From positions 2,496,501 to 2,560,500 of the forward strand of contig NZ_QYUR01000002.1 in assembly GCF_003596405.1 (NCBI RefSeq): 64,000 bases of DNA, read 5' to 3'. This DNA is from Pseudomonas cavernicola. GTDB lineage: Bacteria > Pseudomonadota > Gammaproteobacteria > Pseudomonadales > Pseudomonadaceae. How positions within the stretch are numbered: the stretch's first letter is position 1; every line of letters starts with the position of its first letter. Below the pieces are notes generated by a model that worked only from the letters and a program-made list of their open reading frames with translations, did not search any database and was not told the DNA's origin. Position numbers and translations under genes: made by a program. Of this stretch, positions 61,503-64,000 are shown piece by piece.

Positions 61503-62512
61503 GAAAGCTCCAGCCGATAGGCCTGCAACGCTTGCTCGAGACGGGCCCAGCCCGCCTCATCCGCCGGCAGGCCAAAACGCAGGCTGCTGCTTTGCACTTT
61601 TTCTACAAGCGGCTGCACGAACAGCCTGACCAGGATCCCGCGCCGGGCGAGAAAATCCTGCAACACTTGCGCCTCGGCGCTCGGCAACCATTGGAACAAC
61701 GCACAACCACCGACAGGCGCAAAACCATAGCGCCCGAGCAACCCGGCCAGGCGCTGACTGGCCTGGGCCGCGCGCTGGCGCTGCAGCAGATGCCCGTTAC
61801 CATCGCGCAGGCAGGCTGCGCCAAGCACTCGGGTCGGACCGTTGATAGTCCAGGGCCCCAGTTGTTCAGCGAGCGCCTGCAACAGTTTGTTTGGGCCCAG
61901 GACAAAACCAAGCCGGGCACCGGCCAGGCCGAAGAACTTGCCGAACGAACGCAACACGATCAGCCCGTCTCGGCCGCTGCTGGTGGCCAGACTCTGTTCC
62001 GGCGTGTTGTCCATGAAGGCTTCATCGACCACCAGCCAGCCACCCCGGCGGGCCAGACGCGCATGCCAGTCGAGCAGCTGTGCCCGCTCGATGAGCCGGC
62101 CGGTGGGGTTGTTCGGATTGACCAGCACCAACACGTCGAGGCCGTCGAGGAAGAAGTCGACCTCATCCTCGCTGAGCTCACGGACGATATGCCCGCCCTT
62201 GCGCCAGGCCTCGGCATGTTCGGCGTAGCAGGGCGACAGCACGCCAACTTTGCCAGCGCGACGCAGACGCGGCAGCATCTGGATCGCGGCTTGCGAGCCA
62301 GCTACCGGCAACAGCTGCGCGGCGCCGTAATAGGCGCGGGCAGCGGCCTCCAGGCCGTCTTCGGTCTCCGGCAGTCGGGCCCAGGCGCGCAGGGAAATCT
62401 CCGGCAGCGGCCACGGCCAGGGCGCAATACCGGTAGAGAGATCGAGCCAGTCGGTCTCGGCAATCCCGTACTGACGCGCAGCCAGCTGCAAACGCCCGCC
62501 GTGTTCAAGCAT
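61499..62512 (-). CDS. cobD: Threonine-phosphate decarboxylase (aminotransferase fold)
   Basis: A 337-residue PLP enzyme that makes (R)-1-aminopropan-2-ol phosphate, the nucleotide-loop linker of B12. Start [20 protein letters not shown], then [77 protein letters not shown]; and [19 protein letters not shown], where the PLP lysine lies near residue 194. It overlaps cbiB by 8 bp upstream and cobQ by 4 bp downstream. Called cobC in Pseudomonas nomenclature. Note that in Salmonella naming used here cobC denotes the phosphatase. Confidence 0.93.
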   Translation of the reverse strand: MLEHGGRLQLAARQYGIAETDWLDLSTGIAPWPWPLPEISLRAWARLPETEDGLEAAARAYYGAAQLLPVAGSQAAIQMLPRLRRAGKVGVLSPCYAEHAEAWRKGGHIVRELSEDEVDFFLDGLDVLVLVNPNNPTGRLIERAQLLDWHARLARRGGWLVVDEAFMDNTPEQSLATSSGRDGLIVLRSFGKFFGLAGARLGFVLGPNKLLQALAEQLGPWTINGPTRVLGAACLRDGNGHLLQRQRAAQASQRLAGLLGRYGFAPVGGCALFQWLPSAEAQVLQDFLARRGILVRLFVQPLVEKVQSSSLRFGLPADEAGWARLEQALQAYRLELS

Positions 62513-63470
62513 AGAGTCGGCCTCCCACCAGCAAGATCAGCAGCCAGAGCAGCACGCCACGGCGCACCAGGCTGACCGCCCGTTCGATAGTTTCCGCACC
62601 AGCCGCCGGCCCTTCTCCCAGGCGCGGGCGCTGGTGTAACACTCCGTGGTAAACCGCCGGTCCACCAAGGGCCACACCGAGCGCACCGGCACCTGCAGCC
62701 ATCACCGGGCCGGCGTTTGGGCTGTCCCAGGTCGGCGCCTGAGTGCGCCAGCAATGCAATGCCAGCCGGGTTTTGCCGAGCAGCGCGTACGTCAGCGCAA
62801 CCAGCCGGGCGGGGAGGTAATTGAGTACGTCATCGATCCGCGCGGCGGCCCAGCCGAAGCGCTCGAAGCGCGCGTTGCGATAACCCCACATGGCGTCCAG
62901 GGTATTGCTCAGGCGGTACAGCACCACGCCCGGCGCGCCGAGCAACACGAACCAGAACAGCGCGGCGTAGACCGCATCGCTGCCGTTCTCCAACACCGAT
63001 TCGGTGGCGGCACGGGCGACGGCCTCGTGATCCAGCTCGGCGGTCTGCCGGCTGACCATGTAACCGACACGCTTGCGCGCCTCCGGCAGATCATCCTGGC
63101 GCAGCGCCCGGGCCACCGGCTCGGCATGCTCGGCCAGGCTCTTCAAGCCGATTGCCGCATACAGCGCCAGCACCTCGACCAGCCAACCGACAGTGGGCAG
63201 CAGGCTCAACAGATAGGCCATCAGCGTCAGCGGCAACACCGCCAACACCCAGGCCGTGACCCCATGGCTGCGCCAGCCGCGACCGATGTCTTCATGCCTC
63301 ATCTGGTTGTGCACATCACCTTCTGCCAAAGGGGGAGCGAATGGCCGGTTGAAGCGTCTTTCAAGTGCATCAGCAAGGCGCCCGAAAGCCACCAGCGGGT
63401 GCCAGCTTTTCGGCTCGCCCAACACGGCATCCAGCGCCACACCAGCCACACTCAACAGGGCGATGCTCAT
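62505..63470 (-). CDS. cbiB: Adenosylcobinamide-phosphate synthase
   Basis: A 321-residue membrane protein that attaches aminopropanol phosphate to adenosylcobyric acid. The start at 63470 ([20 protein letters not shown]) overlaps the bluB stop by 4 bp; an earlier in-frame ATG lies within bluB and is rejected. Motifs: [60 protein letters not shown], and [19 protein letters not shown]. Several hydrophobic helices ([35 protein letters not shown]) place it in the inner membrane. Called cobD in Pseudomonas nomenclature. Confidence 0.95.
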   Translation of the reverse strand: MSIALLSVAGVALDAVLGEPKSWHPLVAFGRLADALERRFNRPFAPPLAEGDVHNQMRHEDIGRGWRSHGVTAWVLAVLPLTLMAYLLSLLPTVGWLVEVLALYAAIGLKSLAEHAEPVARALRQDDLPEARKRVGYMVSRQTAELDHEAVARAATESVLENGSDAVYAALFWFVLLGAPGVVLYRLSNTLDAMWGYRNARFERFGWAAARIDDVLNYLPARLVALTYALLGKTRLALHCWRTQAPTWDSPNAGPVMAAGAGALGVALGGPAVYHGVLHQRPRLGEGPAAGAETIERAVSLVRRGVLLWLLILLVGGRLYA

Positions 63471-64000
63471 GTCCGCTCGCCCCGCTGCCGCTCTTCCCAC
63501 TGCCGCTCTTCCCACTGATTGTCGAACACCAGTTCGGCCAGCGGCCTCGGCGTGGCCCAACCTTCCTGCTGCAACATCGGCACCGGATAAAACTCCGGCA
63601 CCGGGCCCAGGCAGAGCACCGCCACCGGTTTCGCCCCAGCCGGCAAGTGGAGCAGCGCGGCCAAGGCCTCGGGGTCAAACAACGACACCCAGCCCATGCC
63701 CAGGCCCTCCGCACGAGCAGCGAGCCAGAGGTTCTGAATCGCGCAGGCAACCGAAGCCAGGTCCATTTCCGGCAAGGTGCGGCGGCCAAACACATGCGCC
63801 TCGCGGCCTTCCATCAGCGCCATCACCAGCAACTCGGCGCAGTCACGCACACCCTCGACCTTGAGCCGCATGAATTCATCCGAGCGCTGCTGCAATGCCT
63901 CGGCCGTGCGCACCCGCTCCTCTTCCACCAAGCCATGAATGGCGCTGCGCAAGCCGGCCTGGGTGATGCGGATAAACCGCCAAGGCTGCATCAACCCGAC
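63467..64000 (-). CDS. bluB: 5,6-dimethylbenzimidazole synthase BluB, N-terminus beyond window
   Basis: The reading frame enters at the right edge and runs 177 codons to the stop. (VGL)[18 protein letters not shown] is the flavin-binding segment that in full-length BluB lies about 50 residues in, so the first part of the gene is outside the window; the internal ATG is not the real start. [20 protein letters not shown] and [20 protein letters not shown] follow. BluB splits reduced FMN with oxygen to yield DMB, the lower ligand of B12. The C-terminus ends in a short repeat ([16 protein letters not shown]) from a duplicated 15-bp unit. First visible gene of the operon. Confidence 0.93.
   Translation of the reverse strand, partial: VGLMQPWRFIRITQAGLRSAIHGLVEEERVRTAEALQQRSDEFMRLKVEGVRDCAELLVMALMEGREAHVFGRRTLPEMDLASVACAIQNLWLAARAEGLGMGWVSLFDPEALAALLHLPAGAKPVAVLCLGPVPEFYPVPMLQQEGWATPRPLAELVFDNQWEERQWEERQRGERT

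Noticed and set aside
63900..64000. A cobalamin riboswitch for the cob operon
   Set aside because: The operon start lies beyond the right edge; nothing in the visible DNA has a B12-box context.

Overview
The window looks like a chromosomal segment of a Pseudomonas species. It is GC-rich and carries aceK, rnd-ycgL, a FadL porin, a glutathione peroxidase, a MarR-MFS pair and a complete late cobalamin (B12) operon, in an order I recall from other pseudomonads. Family assignments are by eye from protein motifs; no search was run.

Layout. 0-2 kb: a decaying FtrA-like regulator and MFS remnant, then an EamA exporter. 2.3-7.7 kb: acetylpolyamine deacetylase with a PotF-like binding protein, an AraC regulator and AceK. 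7.7-17 kb: a duplicated module (LysR, divergent secreted amidohydrolase, TorF porin) in two diverged copies, then an NCS1 permease, the 3' tail of a third LysR copy and a truncated autotransporter. 17.8-21.4 kb: LysR, FAD oxidase and a second PotF-like protein. 21.5-30.2 kb: cysK, MoxR/vWA pair, DUF2937, class II amidotransferase, HIT protein, oligopeptidase B and a small phosphatase-like protein. 30.2-36.3 kb: a GGDEF/EAL protein, a perfect 33-bp-arm palindrome, small housekeeping genes and a LysE exporter. 36.6-39.9 kb: LysR, agmatine deiminase and a third PotF-like protein. 40-49 kb: a gluzincin-like protein, YcgN, a D-2-hydroxyacid dehydrogenase, YcgL/RNase D, an SMP-30-like protein, a sulfurtransferase and FadL. 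49.2-53.1 kb: a patchwork of a broken nuclease, an LDH-type malate dehydrogenase, a histidine kinase scrap and a GYD protein. 53.1-57 kb: DUF2167, glutathione peroxidase, and a MarR-MFS unit with matching operators and a coupled 40-residue membrane protein. 57-64 kb: bluB-cbiB-cobD-cobQ-cobU-cobT-cobC-cobS on the minus strand.

Two themes connect the genes. The first is polyamine use: three PotF-like binding proteins lack permease subunits here, each sits beside a different enzyme relevant to polyamine breakdown, and each has a differently altered ligand pocket. The second is the duplicated amidohydrolase/TorF/LysR module, whose copies are near-identical in some blocks and strongly diverged just after the metal-binding HxH, as expected if one scavenging system was duplicated for a second substrate.

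Intergenic space is rich in structured repeats. Two REPIN-like families show base changes that preserve pairing. Other families are a palindrome of about 130 bp (three copies) and an element ending in AGAACCTGTTCA that abuts gene ends. There are also two scraps of IS30-type transposase. I saw no CRISPR array, rRNA or tRNA.
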